From: Mizugakiibacter sediminis
Lineage (GTDB): Bacteria > Pseudomonadota > Gammaproteobacteria > Xanthomonadales > Rhodanobacteraceae
Direction: 5' to 3'
NCBI RefSeq assembly: GCF_000953855.2
Contig: NZ_DF970277.1
Span: forward strand, 42,959 to 88,946
DNA length: 45,988 bases
Shown here one piece after another: positions 8,396 to 17,834 of the stretch. Position 1 is the first letter of the stretch. The number at the start of each line of letters is the position of its first letter. The notes beneath the pieces are model-generated. The model was not told the DNA's origin and ran no database searches. It saw only the letters and a list, made by a program, of their open reading frames with translations. Both the position numbers and the translations under genes were made by a program.

Positions 8396-9742
8396 TCAGG
8401 CTCCGGCCAAGGCCTGGTCGAGGCTGGCGCGCAGCAGTTCGATCGCCTCGTCGACCTCGCCGATGCCGACCGTCAGCGGCGGCATGAAGCGCACCGTGCT
8501 GGCGCCGCAGGCGAGCAGCAGCAGGCCGTTGTGGAAGGCGCGCGTGATCACCGCCTCGCACAACGCGCGCGCCGGCGTGCGCTCGGCATCGTTCTCGATC
8601 AGCTCCATGCCGATCATCAGGCCGCGGCCGCGTACCTCGCCGATGCAGGGATAGTCGCGCGCCAGTTCGCCGAGGCGCTGCATGAAATGCGCGCCGACCC
8701 GCGCGGCGTTGTCGGCCAGGCCTTCGGCGACCAGATCGAGCGTGGCGTTGGCCGCGGCGCAGGCCAGCGGATTGCCGCCGTAGGTGTTGCCGTGCGCGCC
8801 GCGCTTCCACTGCGACATGATCGAGCGCTTCGCCACCACCGCGCCGATCGGAAGGCCGGAACCGAGGCCCTTCGCCAGCGTCATGATGTCGGGCGCCACG
8901 CCCCAGTGTTCGCAGGCGAACATCTTGCCGGTGCGGCCGACGCCGGCCTGCACTTCGTCGAAGATCAGCAGGATGCCGTGCTCGTCGCACAGCGCGCGCA
9001 GGCCGGCGAGGAAACCGTCCGGCGGCACCAGGTAGCCGCCTTCGCCCTGGATCGGCTCGACCAGGATCGCGGCGACCTCGGCGGCGGGCACGCTGCGCTC
9101 GAACAGCAGACGGATGTAGTCGAGCACGGCCTTGCCCTGGTCGGCGCCGGCGAACAGCGGCCGGTACGGATTGGGGAACGGCACGTGCGTCACGCCCGGC
9201 ATGGTCGGCGCGAAGCCGAGCTGCTGCGTGTACTTGCTGGAGGTGAACGACAGCGAGCCCATGGTGCGGCCGTGGAAGCCGCCGAGGAAGCCGAGGTAGC
9301 GCGGCCGCCGCGTGACGTAGCGCGCCAGCTTCAGCGCGCCTTCCACCGCCTCGGTGCCGGATTGGCAGAGGAAGCTCATCGCCGGCTCGCCGGCCAGCGT
9401 GCGCATCGGCGCCAACCGCGCCAGGCGCTCGCCCAGCGCGGTCATCTCCTCGTGCCAGTAGTCGCTGGAGATGTGCAGGAAGCGGTCGGCCGCGCCCTTC
9501 ACCGCGTCGACCACCTGCGGGTGCGCGTGGCCGGTCGAACACACGGCGATGCCGGCGGCGAAGTCGAGGAAGCGGTTGCCGTCGACGTCCCAGACCACGG
9601 TGCCGCGGCCGTGCGACATTGCGAACGGATAGTCGCGCGGATAGGACGGCGAGCTCACCTCGGCGTCGCGGGCGATCAGCGCCTGCGCCTTGGGGCCGGG
9701 CAGCGCGGTCTTGATGTGGACGGACTTCATGGCGGCATTCAC
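8396..9742 (-). CDS. class III PLP-dependent aminotransferase (4-aminobutyrate/omega-amino acid type)
   Basis: Fold-type I omega-aminotransferase, about 448 aa. The PLP lysine is near residue 290 (TLAKGLGSGLPIGA), the PLP-ring aspartate lies in IFDEVQAGVGRTG, and the substrate-side glutamate in VEPIQGEGG. Closest in style to GABA, ornithine or broad-specificity omega-aminotransferases, which remove a terminal amino group and leave an aldehyde. A GTG at 9742 has GGAG 7 nt upstream; an ATG four codons later (9730) is the alternative. It begins 14 bp after the CoA-transferase B gene. With the neighbouring aldehyde dehydrogenase it forms the classic pair converting a terminal amine to a carboxylate. 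Exact substrate is inferred from context. Confidence 0.92.
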   Translation of the reverse strand: MNAAMKSVHIKTALPGPKAQALIARDAEVSSPSYPRDYPFAMSHGRGTVVWDVDGNRFLDFAAGIAVCSTGHAHPQVVDAVKGAADRFLHISSDYWHEEMTALGERLARLAPMRTLAGEPAMSFLCQSGTEAVEGALKLARYVTRRPRYLGFLGGFHGRTMGSLSFTSSKYTQQLGFAPTMPGVTHVPFPNPYRPLFAGADQGKAVLDYIRLLFERSVPAAEVAAILVEPIQGEGGYLVPPDGFLAGLRALCDEHGILLIFDEVQAGVGRTGKMFACEHWGVAPDIMTLAKGLGSGLPIGAVVAKRSIMSQWKRGAHGNTYGGNPLACAAANATLDLVAEGLADNAARVGAHFMQRLGELARDYPCIGEVRGRGLMIGMELIENDAERTPARALCEAVITRAFHNGLLLLACGASTVRFMPPLTVGIGEVDEAIELLRASLDQALAGA

Positions 9743-9756
9743 GGCGTGGCTCCGGT

Positions 9757-10542
9757 TCACAGGGGAATGCGCACGGGGCGGGCATGCGCCTCGCGGGTGC
9801 GTGCGTTCAACGCGCGCAGGGTGTCGAGTTCGAGCGCGGTGGGTGCGGCGATGGTGTCGATGCGGTCGGCGACGCCGAGCGGCCAGCCGACCGCGGCGCG
9901 CGCCTCCTCGACGCTGGCGTCGGCGAACAGCGCGACGAGCTGCAGTTCCTCGCTCTGCGGATGCGGCGCCAGCATGCCGAAGTCGGTGATCACCGCGCGC
10001 GGGCCGCCGCCTGCGGCGCCGAGGCGCGCGCGCGCGCCGTGGCCGTCGAGGTAGCCGGCGCTGGTGCGGAAATCGAGGCGCTCGACGAAGCTGCGCTTCG
10101 TCGCCCGCGCCATCACGAACACCTGGCGCGCGTGCAGGGCGATCTCCGGCGCGCCGCCGGCGCCGGGCAGGCGCGTCTTCGGCGCGCCGTAGGGGCCGAT
10201 CACCGTGCTGTTGAGGTTGCCGTGGCGGTCGATCTGCGCGGCGCCGAGGAAGCCGACGTCGATGCGGCCGGCCTGCAGGTAGTAGCTGAAGACCTCCGGC
10301 AGCGGCACCACGCAGGCCGCGGTCTCGGCCAGCTCGCCGTCGCCGATCGACAGCGGCAGCACCTGCGGGCGCGTGCCGATGGTGCCGGATTCGTAGATCA
10401 GCACGATCTCCGGCGCATGCGTCAGCCGCGCCAGGTTGCAGGCCGCGCTGGGCAGGCCGATGCCGACGAAGCACACGCTGCGGTCGCGCAGCAGGCGCGC
10501 CGCCGCCACCGTCATCCATTCGTCGCGCGTGCACGCGCTCAT
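9757..10542 (-). CDS. 3-oxoadipate/glutaconate-type CoA-transferase subunit B
   Basis: 261 aa, family I CoA-transferase beta subunit. The catalytic glutamate is at about residue 51 (IYESGTIG, the E-x-G motif), where a covalent glutamyl-CoA intermediate forms. Length and sequence fit the CatJ-like branch, longer than the roughly 215-aa PcaJ branch. The ATG overlaps the subunit A stop by 4 bp, as expected for a heterodimer made in equal amounts. Predicted reaction: succinyl-CoA + 3-oxoadipate to succinate + 3-oxoadipyl-CoA. The pcaF-type thiolase across the promoter supports this. Other beta-keto or dicarboxylic acids cannot be excluded. Confidence 0.9.
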   Translation of the reverse strand: MSACTRDEWMTVAAARLLRDRSVCFVGIGLPSAACNLARLTHAPEIVLIYESGTIGTRPQVLPLSIGDGELAETAACVVPLPEVFSYYLQAGRIDVGFLGAAQIDRHGNLNSTVIGPYGAPKTRLPGAGGAPEIALHARQVFVMARATKRSFVERLDFRTSAGYLDGHGARARLGAAGGGPRAVITDFGMLAPHPQSEELQLVALFADASVEEARAAVGWPLGVADRIDTIAAPTALELDTLRALNARTREAHARPVRIPL

Positions 10543-11393
10543 GCGGCCTCCTGCTGCAGGCGGGCGAGGAACGCGTGGTGGTCGCGCGTGCCCAGCACGT
10601 GCTCCTCCATCCAGGCGAGGAAACTGCCGCGCTCGCGGGCGATCGCGTCCCAGCGCTGGTAGAAGGCGTTGTCGCGCGCGTAGTGGCCGTGCGCGTAGGA
10701 CGGATAGGCGCCGCCGCGGCAGGGCACGACCGCGCCGACCACCCAGTGCGGCAGCACGATCCCGTTCATCGCCGGCGGCAGCGCGTCGACGAGCTCCTCG
10801 ACGGTGACGACCAGCGTCTTCGCCGCCAGCGCCGCCTCGCGCGCCGCGCCGACGATGCCGTCGATGGCGACGTTGCCGGCGCGGTCGGCGCGCTGCGCGT
10901 GCAGGATGGTGACGTCCGGGTTGATCGCCGGCACCGCCGCCAGCATCTCGCCGGTGAACGGGCATTCGACGCGGCGGATGTTCGGGTTGTGCGCCGGCAG
11001 GTCGGTGCCGATGTAGCCGCGCAGCATGCCGAACGGCAGCTGCGCCGCGCCGGCGCAGAACGCCGCGGCCATGCCGGCGTGGCTGTGCTCGTCCAGTTCC
11101 AGCGGCCGCGGCCAGCCGTGCTCGACCGCGTCGCGCAGCCGGTGCAGCGAGCCGACGCCGGGATTGCCGCCCCAGGAGAACGTCAGCTTGCGCGCGCAGC
11201 CCATGCCGATCATCTGGTCGTAGACCAGGTCCGGCGTCATGCGGATCAGGTGCAGCTCGCGCTTGCGCTGGCGGATGATCTCGTGGCCGGCGGCGAACGG
11301 GATCAAGTGGGTGAAGCCTTCCAGCGCGACGCTGGCGCCGTCGGCGACGTAGCGCTCGATCGCCTCGGCTAGCGACAGGATGGCTGCGCTCAT
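10539..11393 (-). CDS. 3-oxoadipate/glutaconate-type CoA-transferase subunit A
   Basis: 284 aa alpha subunit. It begins MSAAILSLAEAIERYVADGA and shows family landmarks GFTHLIPFAAGHEIIR and FTGEMLAAVPAINPDVTILHAQRADRAGN. It is CatI-like in length and layout. The ATG at 11391-11393 overlaps the aldehyde dehydrogenase stop (ATGA), and its own stop overlaps the start of subunit B, so the three genes are translationally linked. This subunit supplies much of the CoA and acid binding site, while subunit B carries the nucleophilic glutamate. Confidence 0.9.
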   Translation of the reverse strand: MSAAILSLAEAIERYVADGASVALEGFTHLIPFAAGHEIIRQRKRELHLIRMTPDLVYDQMIGMGCARKLTFSWGGNPGVGSLHRLRDAVEHGWPRPLELDEHSHAGMAAAFCAGAAQLPFGMLRGYIGTDLPAHNPNIRRVECPFTGEMLAAVPAINPDVTILHAQRADRAGNVAIDGIVGAAREAALAAKTLVVTVEELVDALPPAMNGIVLPHWVVGAVVPCRGGAYPSYAHGHYARDNAFYQRWDAIARERGSFLAWMEEHVLGTRDHHAFLARLQQEAA

Positions 11394-12973
11394 TCGACCA
11401 CCGTGCGCGACTGCTCGCGCAGGTACTGCGCCAGGTAGTAGAACGAGGCGATCGCCTTGCCGGTGGAGCCGGAGCCCTTCCAGCCGCCGAACGGCTGGTA
11501 GCCCGGCCAGGCGCCGGTGGTGGCGCCCTGCGGACGGTTGGCGTAGGTCACGCCGGCCTCGATGTGGTCCTGGAACCACGCCACCTCGTCGGCGCCGCCG
11601 AAGAAGCCGGCGGTCAGGCCCATCGGCGTGTCGTTGGCGAGGCGCATCGCCTCGTCGCGGTCGCGGTAACGGTGCAGCATCAGGATCGGCAGGAACATCT
11701 CGTGCTGCCACAGCGGATGCGCCAACGGCGCCTCGGCCAGCAGCGGCTCGACGTAATAGCCGCGCGCCAAGGCGGCGGGGCCGCCGCTACCCTGGCCGAG
11801 CTGCGCGCCACCGCAGAGCAGGTGCGCGCCGCCGTTGCGCAGCTCGCCTGCATAACGCGCGTAGCTGGCGTAGGCGTTGGCGTTGATCACCGGCCCGAGC
11901 CAGTGCTCGCGGCGGCGCGGATCGCCGACGCGGATCGCGGCGATCTGCTGCCGCAGGCGCTCGAGCAGGGCGTCGGCCACGCGCTCGTGCACGTACAGCC
12001 GCGACAGCGCCGAGCACTTCTGGCCGCCCATGCCGTAGGCGGAACGCACGATGCCGGCGGCGGCGCGGTCGAGGTCGGCGCGCTCGGTGACGATGCACGG
12101 ATTCTTGCCGCCCATCTCGGCGATGCACGGCCGCGGCCAGGCGCCGGCGGCCATCTGCTGCATGATGTGGCGGCCGACCGCCACCGAACCGGTGAAGGTG
12201 ATGCCGGCGGTCAGCGGATGCCGCACCAGCGCCTCGCCGGCCTCGCGGCCGGAGCCGGACAGGTAGTTGAACACGCCCGGCGGCAGGCCGGCGTCGCGGA
12301 TGCAGTCGGCCAGCAGACGGCCGGCCCAGGGCGTGTCGCTGGCGCCCTTCAGCACCACCGTGTTGCCGGTGACCAGCGCCGCCGCCGTCGGCCCGCCGGC
12401 CAGCGCCAGCGGGAAGTTGAACGGCGCGATCACCACCCACACGCCGTACGGGCGCATCACGCTGGCGTTGTGCGAGGCGTAGCCTTCGATCGGGTCGTCG
12501 GGCAACGTGTGCGCGTAGCCGGCGTTGCGCTCGAAGTCGTCGGCGTAGTGGTGGAAGAAGTCGACCGTTTCCTGCGTCTCGCCCAGCGCCTCCATGCGGT
12601 TCTTGCCGACTTCGAGCACCATCGCCGCGGCGATGTCGTAGACGCGCTCGGCGAGCAGGTCGCCGACGCGGCGCTGCAGCCGCGCGCGCTCGGCGACCGG
12701 CGTCGCGCGCCACGCCGGGAAGGCGTCGCGCGCCGCGGCCATCGCCGCGTCGACGTCGGTGTCGTCGGCCAGCGCGAACTCGCCGAGGCGCAGTTGCGTG
12801 TCGATCGGGCTGCGGCGGTCGGCGTGTTGCGCGGCGTCGCGGTCGGCGCCGGCGATGAACAGCGGGTGGCGCGCGCCCAGCGCGGCTTCGACGCGCGCCA
12901 GCGCGGCCTCGAAGCGCTCGTGCATCGCTTCCGGCGAGTTGTGCATGGTGGCGTAGGTGAGGCGGAAGCTCAT
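11390..12973 (-). CDS. aldehyde dehydrogenase of the L-glutamate-gamma-semialdehyde (P5C) dehydrogenase group
   Basis: 527 aa NAD(P)-dependent dehydrogenase. Catalytic cysteine near residue 320 in GQKCSALSR and general-base glutamate near 286 in AEMGGKNP. The N-terminal block MSFRLTYATM, the EVGKNRMEALGE segment and RPQGATTGAWPGYQPFGGWKG near the C-terminus are hallmarks of the P5C dehydrogenase group. Members oxidise amino-acid semialdehydes such as glutamate-5-semialdehyde. In this operon a chemically similar semialdehyde still bearing an amino group, for example 3-amino-6-oxohexanoate, would suit the fold. It lies 9 bp after the second aminotransferase and overlaps CoA-transferase A. Ordinary P5C oxidation in proline or ornithine breakdown remains possible. 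Confidence 0.93.
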   Translation of the reverse strand: MSFRLTYATMHNSPEAMHERFEAALARVEAALGARHPLFIAGADRDAAQHADRRSPIDTQLRLGEFALADDTDVDAAMAAARDAFPAWRATPVAERARLQRRVGDLLAERVYDIAAAMVLEVGKNRMEALGETQETVDFFHHYADDFERNAGYAHTLPDDPIEGYASHNASVMRPYGVWVVIAPFNFPLALAGGPTAAALVTGNTVVLKGASDTPWAGRLLADCIRDAGLPPGVFNYLSGSGREAGEALVRHPLTAGITFTGSVAVGRHIMQQMAAGAWPRPCIAEMGGKNPCIVTERADLDRAAAGIVRSAYGMGGQKCSALSRLYVHERVADALLERLRQQIAAIRVGDPRRREHWLGPVINANAYASYARYAGELRNGGAHLLCGGAQLGQGSGGPAALARGYYVEPLLAEAPLAHPLWQHEMFLPILMLHRYRDRDEAMRLANDTPMGLTAGFFGGADEVAWFQDHIEAGVTYANRPQGATTGAWPGYQPFGGWKGSGSTGKAIASFYYLAQYLREQSRTVVE

Positions 12974-12982
12974 CGGCTCTCC

Positions 12983-14302
12983 TCAGGAAGCGGAGGGGAA
13001 GAAGCGCGCCAGCAGGCGGTCCAGCAGCGAGAGCGCGTCGGCCAGCGCCCGCTCCTCGATCACCAGCGGCGGCGCCAGCAGGATCAGGTTGCCGCGCGTG
13101 GCGAAGGACACGCCCTCGGCCATCGCCGCGTCGACGAGCGCGCGCAGCGCGGGCGCGGTCTGCGGCCACGGCGCCAGCGGCGCGCGCGTCGCGCGGTCGG
13201 CGACCAGTTCCAGCACGGCGAACAGGCCATGGCCGCCGCGCACGTCGCCGATCACCGGATGGCGCGCCTGCAGCGCCTGCAGTTCGGCGAGCAGACGCGC
13301 GCCCAGCGTGCGCGAGCGCGCGATCAGGTCCTCGTCCTCGTAGGCGCGCAGCGCGGCCAGCCCAGCCGCGCAGGACAGGGGGTGCCCGCAGTAGGTCAGG
13401 CCGGTATAGAGCATCTCGTGCTGCAGCTTCGCGGCGACCTCCGCCGACAGTACCACCGCGCCGAGCGGCAGGTGCGCGCCGGTCAGGCCTTTCGCCAGCG
13501 TCATCAGGTCGGGCCGGCCGGCCTCGCCGTGGCGCTGCCAGGCGAACCATTCGCCGCAACGGCCGAAGCCGCTCATCACCTCGTCGGCGATCAGGTAGAC
13601 GCCGCGCGCGCGGGTGGCCTGGCGCAGCGCCGGCCAGTAGCTGTCCGGCGCGACGATGCCGTTGGTGCCGGCGTCCGGCTCCATCAGCACGGCGGCCACG
13701 CCGTCCGCGCCGGCGCGGTCGATCGCCTCGGCGACGGCCGCGGCCGCGCGCTCGCCGCAGTCCCGCGCATCCGCGCTGCCGAACGGGCAGCGATAGGCGT
13801 AGGGCGGCGGCACCTGCAGCACGCCGAAGGCCGCGGGGTCGGCCTGCGCGCGCGTGCGCGCATCGCCGGACAGGGCCATGCAGGCGTAGCTGGCGCCGTG
13901 GTAGGAGCGATCGCGGGTGACGATGCGCCCGCGCGGCTTGCCGCCGGCCTGACGCGCGAATTTCACCGCGTGCTCGTTGGCGTCGGCGCCGGCCAGCGTG
14001 AAGAACACGCGTCCGCCGGCGAAGCCGGATTTTTCCAGCAGCGCCGCGGCCAGCTCGGCGCGCGGCCGCGCGCCCCAGGCGGCGGTGACGAAGCAGAGCC
14101 GCTCGGCCTGGCGGCGGATCGCTTCCACCACCGCGGGGTGCTGGTGGCCGAGGTTGCTGCACTCGGCCAGGCTGCTCATGTCGAGCACGCGGCGGCCGTC
14201 CTCCAGTTCCAGCCAGGCGCCGCGGCCGCCGACCACGGTCGGCGCATGCCATTCCGCCTGCACGCACCAGCTGTGCAGGACGCTGTCGCGTTCGCTCGCC
14301 AA
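12983..14302 (-). CDS. class III aminotransferase, taurine/beta-amino acid-like; first gene of leftward operon
   Basis: 439 aa from a TTG start at 14300-14302 with a strong GGAGGGGG site about 5 nt upstream. No ATG lies between that site and the conserved N-terminus, so TTG is preferred. PLP lysine is near residue 271 (TLAKGLTGAHLPLGA); aspartate in IADEVMSGFGRCG. The segment TRDRSYHGASYACMALSGDA and the GLTYCGHPLSCAAG loop recall taurine and other beta-amino-acid transaminases rather than GABA enzymes. It is therefore distinct from the second aminotransferase in the same operon, suggesting two different amino groups are removed. It follows a promoter with two IclR-type operators. Confidence 0.9.
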   Translation of the reverse strand: MASERDSVLHSWCVQAEWHAPTVVGGRGAWLELEDGRRVLDMSSLAECSNLGHQHPAVVEAIRRQAERLCFVTAAWGARPRAELAAALLEKSGFAGGRVFFTLAGADANEHAVKFARQAGGKPRGRIVTRDRSYHGASYACMALSGDARTRAQADPAAFGVLQVPPPYAYRCPFGSADARDCGERAAAAVAEAIDRAGADGVAAVLMEPDAGTNGIVAPDSYWPALRQATRARGVYLIADEVMSGFGRCGEWFAWQRHGEAGRPDLMTLAKGLTGAHLPLGAVVLSAEVAAKLQHEMLYTGLTYCGHPLSCAAGLAALRAYEDEDLIARSRTLGARLLAELQALQARHPVIGDVRGGHGLFAVLELVADRATRAPLAPWPQTAPALRALVDAAMAEGVSFATRGNLILLAPPLVIEERALADALSLLDRLLARFFPSAS

Positions 14303-14327
14303 GCGCGCCCCCTCCCCGGGTCCGCAA

Positions 14328-14362
14328 TGTTCGATTATCGAACAAAAATTCGTATTGCGAAC
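14328..14362. promoter_or_regulatory. tandem TTCG-N5-CGAA operators, probable PcaR-type binding sites
   Basis: TGTTCGATTATCGAACA (14328-14344) is a 17-bp palindrome, perfect around its central base pair. A second TTCG-N5-CGAA copy (ATTCGTATTGCGAAC) follows at 14349-14362, its arms starting 19 bp later, about two helical turns. PcaR of the beta-ketoadipate pathway binds sites of the form GTTCGATAATCGCAC, almost identical to the first copy. The sites lie between the two divergent units, next to the gene for the presumed binding protein. Confidence 0.8.
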
Positions 14363-14364
14363 CC

Positions 14365-14394
14365 ATTGGAATCCTTCTACGCTCGGCCTGTCAA
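14365..14394 (-). promoter_or_regulatory. promoter of the leftward catabolic operon
   Basis: On the minus strand a consensus -35 TTGACA (14389-14394) is followed after 17-18 nt by a poor -10 (TTCCAA/TCCAAT). The operators begin directly downstream, overlapping the expected start of transcription. A strong -35 with a weak -10 fits a promoter that depends on a regulator. Confidence 0.5.
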
Positions 14395-14409
14395 TGCGCC
14401 GGCCGACAC

Positions 14410-15220
14410 ATGGCACCGAAGCCTTTCGAGGAAAGTGCGGACTACGTGCAATCGCTGGCGCGCGGCCTGATGGTGCTGCGCGCTTTCGACCGCGAGCTGC
14501 CCAGCCCCAGCCTGTCGCAGGTCGCCGAACGCAGCGGCCTGTCGCGCGCGGTGGCGCGCCGCCTGTTGCTGACCCTGCAGCACCTCGGCTACGTCGGCAG
14601 CCGCAGCCGCAGCTTCTTCCTCACGCCGCGCGTGCTGGAACTGGGCTACAGCTACCTGTCCTCGCTGGACCTGACCGAACTCGCGCAGCAGAGCATGGAG
14701 CAGCTCTCGCAGCGCGTCGGCGAGTCGTGCTCGATGGCGGTGCTGGACGGCAGCGACGTGGTCTACGTGCTGCGCGTGCCGGTGCGCCGCGTGATGAGCG
14801 TGGCGCTGGGCGTGGGCGCGCGCCTGCCGGCGTTCGCCACCTCGCTGGGCCGCGCGATCCTGGCGGACATGCCGGAAGCCGAGCTGGCGGCGTGGCTGCG
14901 CGGGCAGAGGTTCCGCGCCTATACGCCGCACACGATCCGCACGGCGAGCGCGCTGAAAGCGGAACTGCAGCGCGTGCGCGCGCAGGGCTATGCGCTGGTG
15001 GTGCGCGAACTGGAGCCCGGCCTGTGCTCGATCGCGGTGCCGATCCATGCGGCCGACGGCCGCGTCGTCGCCGCGCTGAACGTCGGCATGCCGTACGGCG
15101 AGGAGGCGCCGGCGCGCGCGGTGAAGCAGACCCTGCCGGCGATGCGCGAGACGCAGCAGGCCATCGAGCAGGCGATCCGCCGCGTCGGCTGGCTGCCGCA
15201 CCTGGCGATGAAGAACGCCT

Positions 15221-15228
<8 letters not shown>
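14410..15228 (+). CDS. IclR-family regulator of the PcaR/PcaU/PobR branch
   Basis: 272 aa. N-terminal winged helix-turn-helix (about 15-75: YVQSLARGLMVLRAFD, LSQVAERSGLSRAVARRLLLTL), then the IclR effector domain including GVGARLPAFATSLGRAILAD and ELEPGLCSIAVPI. These blocks match the beta-ketoadipate-pathway regulators, whose effectors are 3-oxoadipate, protocatechuate or 4-hydroxybenzoate. Its stop lies 8 bp inside the pcaF-like thiolase, so the two are one unit. The adjacent palindromes fit this regulator's known target. The inducer is probably 3-oxoadipate or the pathway substrate (inferred). The start ATG has no clear Shine-Dalgarno sequence. Confidence 0.92.
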
Positions 15229-16422
<1,194 letters not shown>

Positions 16423-16426
<4 letters not shown>

Positions 16427-17820
16427 ACCGAACCGTTTGCCTGCATGCCCTCATCGCCGCCGCGGCGCTGCTGCCGCTGGCCGGCCGCGCCGCCGGCACG
16501 GCGCCGAAGGCCGACCGCGTGCTGGGCCGCGAACTGCTCGCCGAGCTGATCGCCGTCGACACCACTTCCGACCACGGCAGCACCACGCCGGCGGCAGAGA
16601 AACTCGCCAGGCGCTTCCTCGACGCCGGCTTTCCGCCGACGGACGTGCAGGTGGTCGGCGACGATCCGCGCCGCCGCAACCTGGTGGTGCGCCTGCGCGG
16701 CCGCGGCGAACGCCCGCCGATCCTGCTGCTGGCGCATCTCGACGTGGTGGAGGCGCGGCGCGAGGACTGGCACTACGATCCGTTCGCGCTGACCGAGCGC
16801 GACGGCTACTTCTACGGCCGCGGCACGCTGGACGTGAAGGGCGGCGGCGCCGGTCTGGTCGAGACGCTGCTGCGCCTGCACCGCGAGCGTTTCGTGCCGA
16901 GAGGCGACTACATCCTCGCCCTGACCGCGGGCGAGGAAGACGGCGTCGGCAACGGCGTGCAGTGGCTGCTGGCGCATCGGCCCGAGCTGATCCGCGCCGC
17001 CTATGCGATCAACGTCGACGGCGGCGGCCCGGAGCTGCGCGGCGGCAAGGTGGCGGTGCTGTCGGTGGAGACGGCGGAGAAGATCTATCTCAGCTACACG
17101 CTGACCGTGCGCAACCCCGGCGGCCACAGCTCGCTGCCGACCGCCGACAACGCGATCGTGAGGCTGGCGAAGGCGCTGGAGCGGCTGTCCGCGCTCGAGT
17201 TCCCGCTGCGCAGCAACGCCGCCACGCGCGGCTACTACGCCACACTGGCGAAGGACTACGCGGGCGCGACGGCGGCCGACATGCGCGCGGTCGCCCGCGA
17301 GCCGTCCGATCCCGCGGCGATGGCGCGGCTGGCGGCGTCCTCGCCGTACAACAACGCGCAGCTGCGCACCACCTGCGTGCCGACCCTGGTCGAGGGCGGG
17401 CACGCCGAGAACGCGCTGCCGCAGATGGCGCGCGCCACGATCAACTGCCGCCTCCTGCCGGACGAGGACCCCGACCGCGTCGACGCGATGCTGAAGCAGG
17501 CCATCGCCGATCCCGCCGTCGAGCTCGCCCGCGTCGCGCCGCCGCAGTCCAGCCCGCCCAGCCCGGTCGATCCGGCGCTGTTCGCGCAGATCGCCAAAGT
17601 GGCGCACGATATGTGGGGGGAGATTCCGGTGTCGCCGTACATGTCGGCGGGCGCGTCCGACAGCGTGCTCCTGCGGGCGGCCGGCATGCCGTCGTACGTG
17701 TTCAACGGCATCGCCTACGACGTCGACGACGACCGTTCCCACGGCCAGGACGAACGCATCCTGGTCGACGCGTACTACCGGTCGCTGGAATTCGACTACC
17801 GACTGCTGAAGGCGTTGTGA
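16423..17820 (+). CDS. exported M20-family dipeptidase/carboxypeptidase
   Basis: 465 aa zinc peptidase with signal peptide (MNRTVCLHALIAAAALLPLA, cleavage near 22-25). Metal and catalytic residues: H in LLAHLDVV (about 105), bridging D in GRGTLDVKGG, catalytic E-E in LTAGEEDG, D in INVDGGG, and a C-terminal histidine in DDDRSHGQDERI. The mid-domain has the dimerisation insert with GGHSSLPT. It overlaps the thiolase gene by 4 bp (ATGA), an odd partner unless its product feeds the same pathway. It likely releases the catabolised amino acid from a dipeptide or N-acyl form in the periplasm. Carnosinase-like and N-acyl-amino-acid hydrolase activities are the main alternatives. Confidence 0.92.
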
Positions 17821-17834
17821 GGGGCTGAGGGGCC

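Noticed and set aside
5780-10054. A 1424-codon open frame on the plus strand opposite the catabolic operon
   Set aside because: Its product is Arg/Ala/Val-rich with no domain. It mirrors the codon bias of the real minus-strand genes, whose catalytic motifs are intact.
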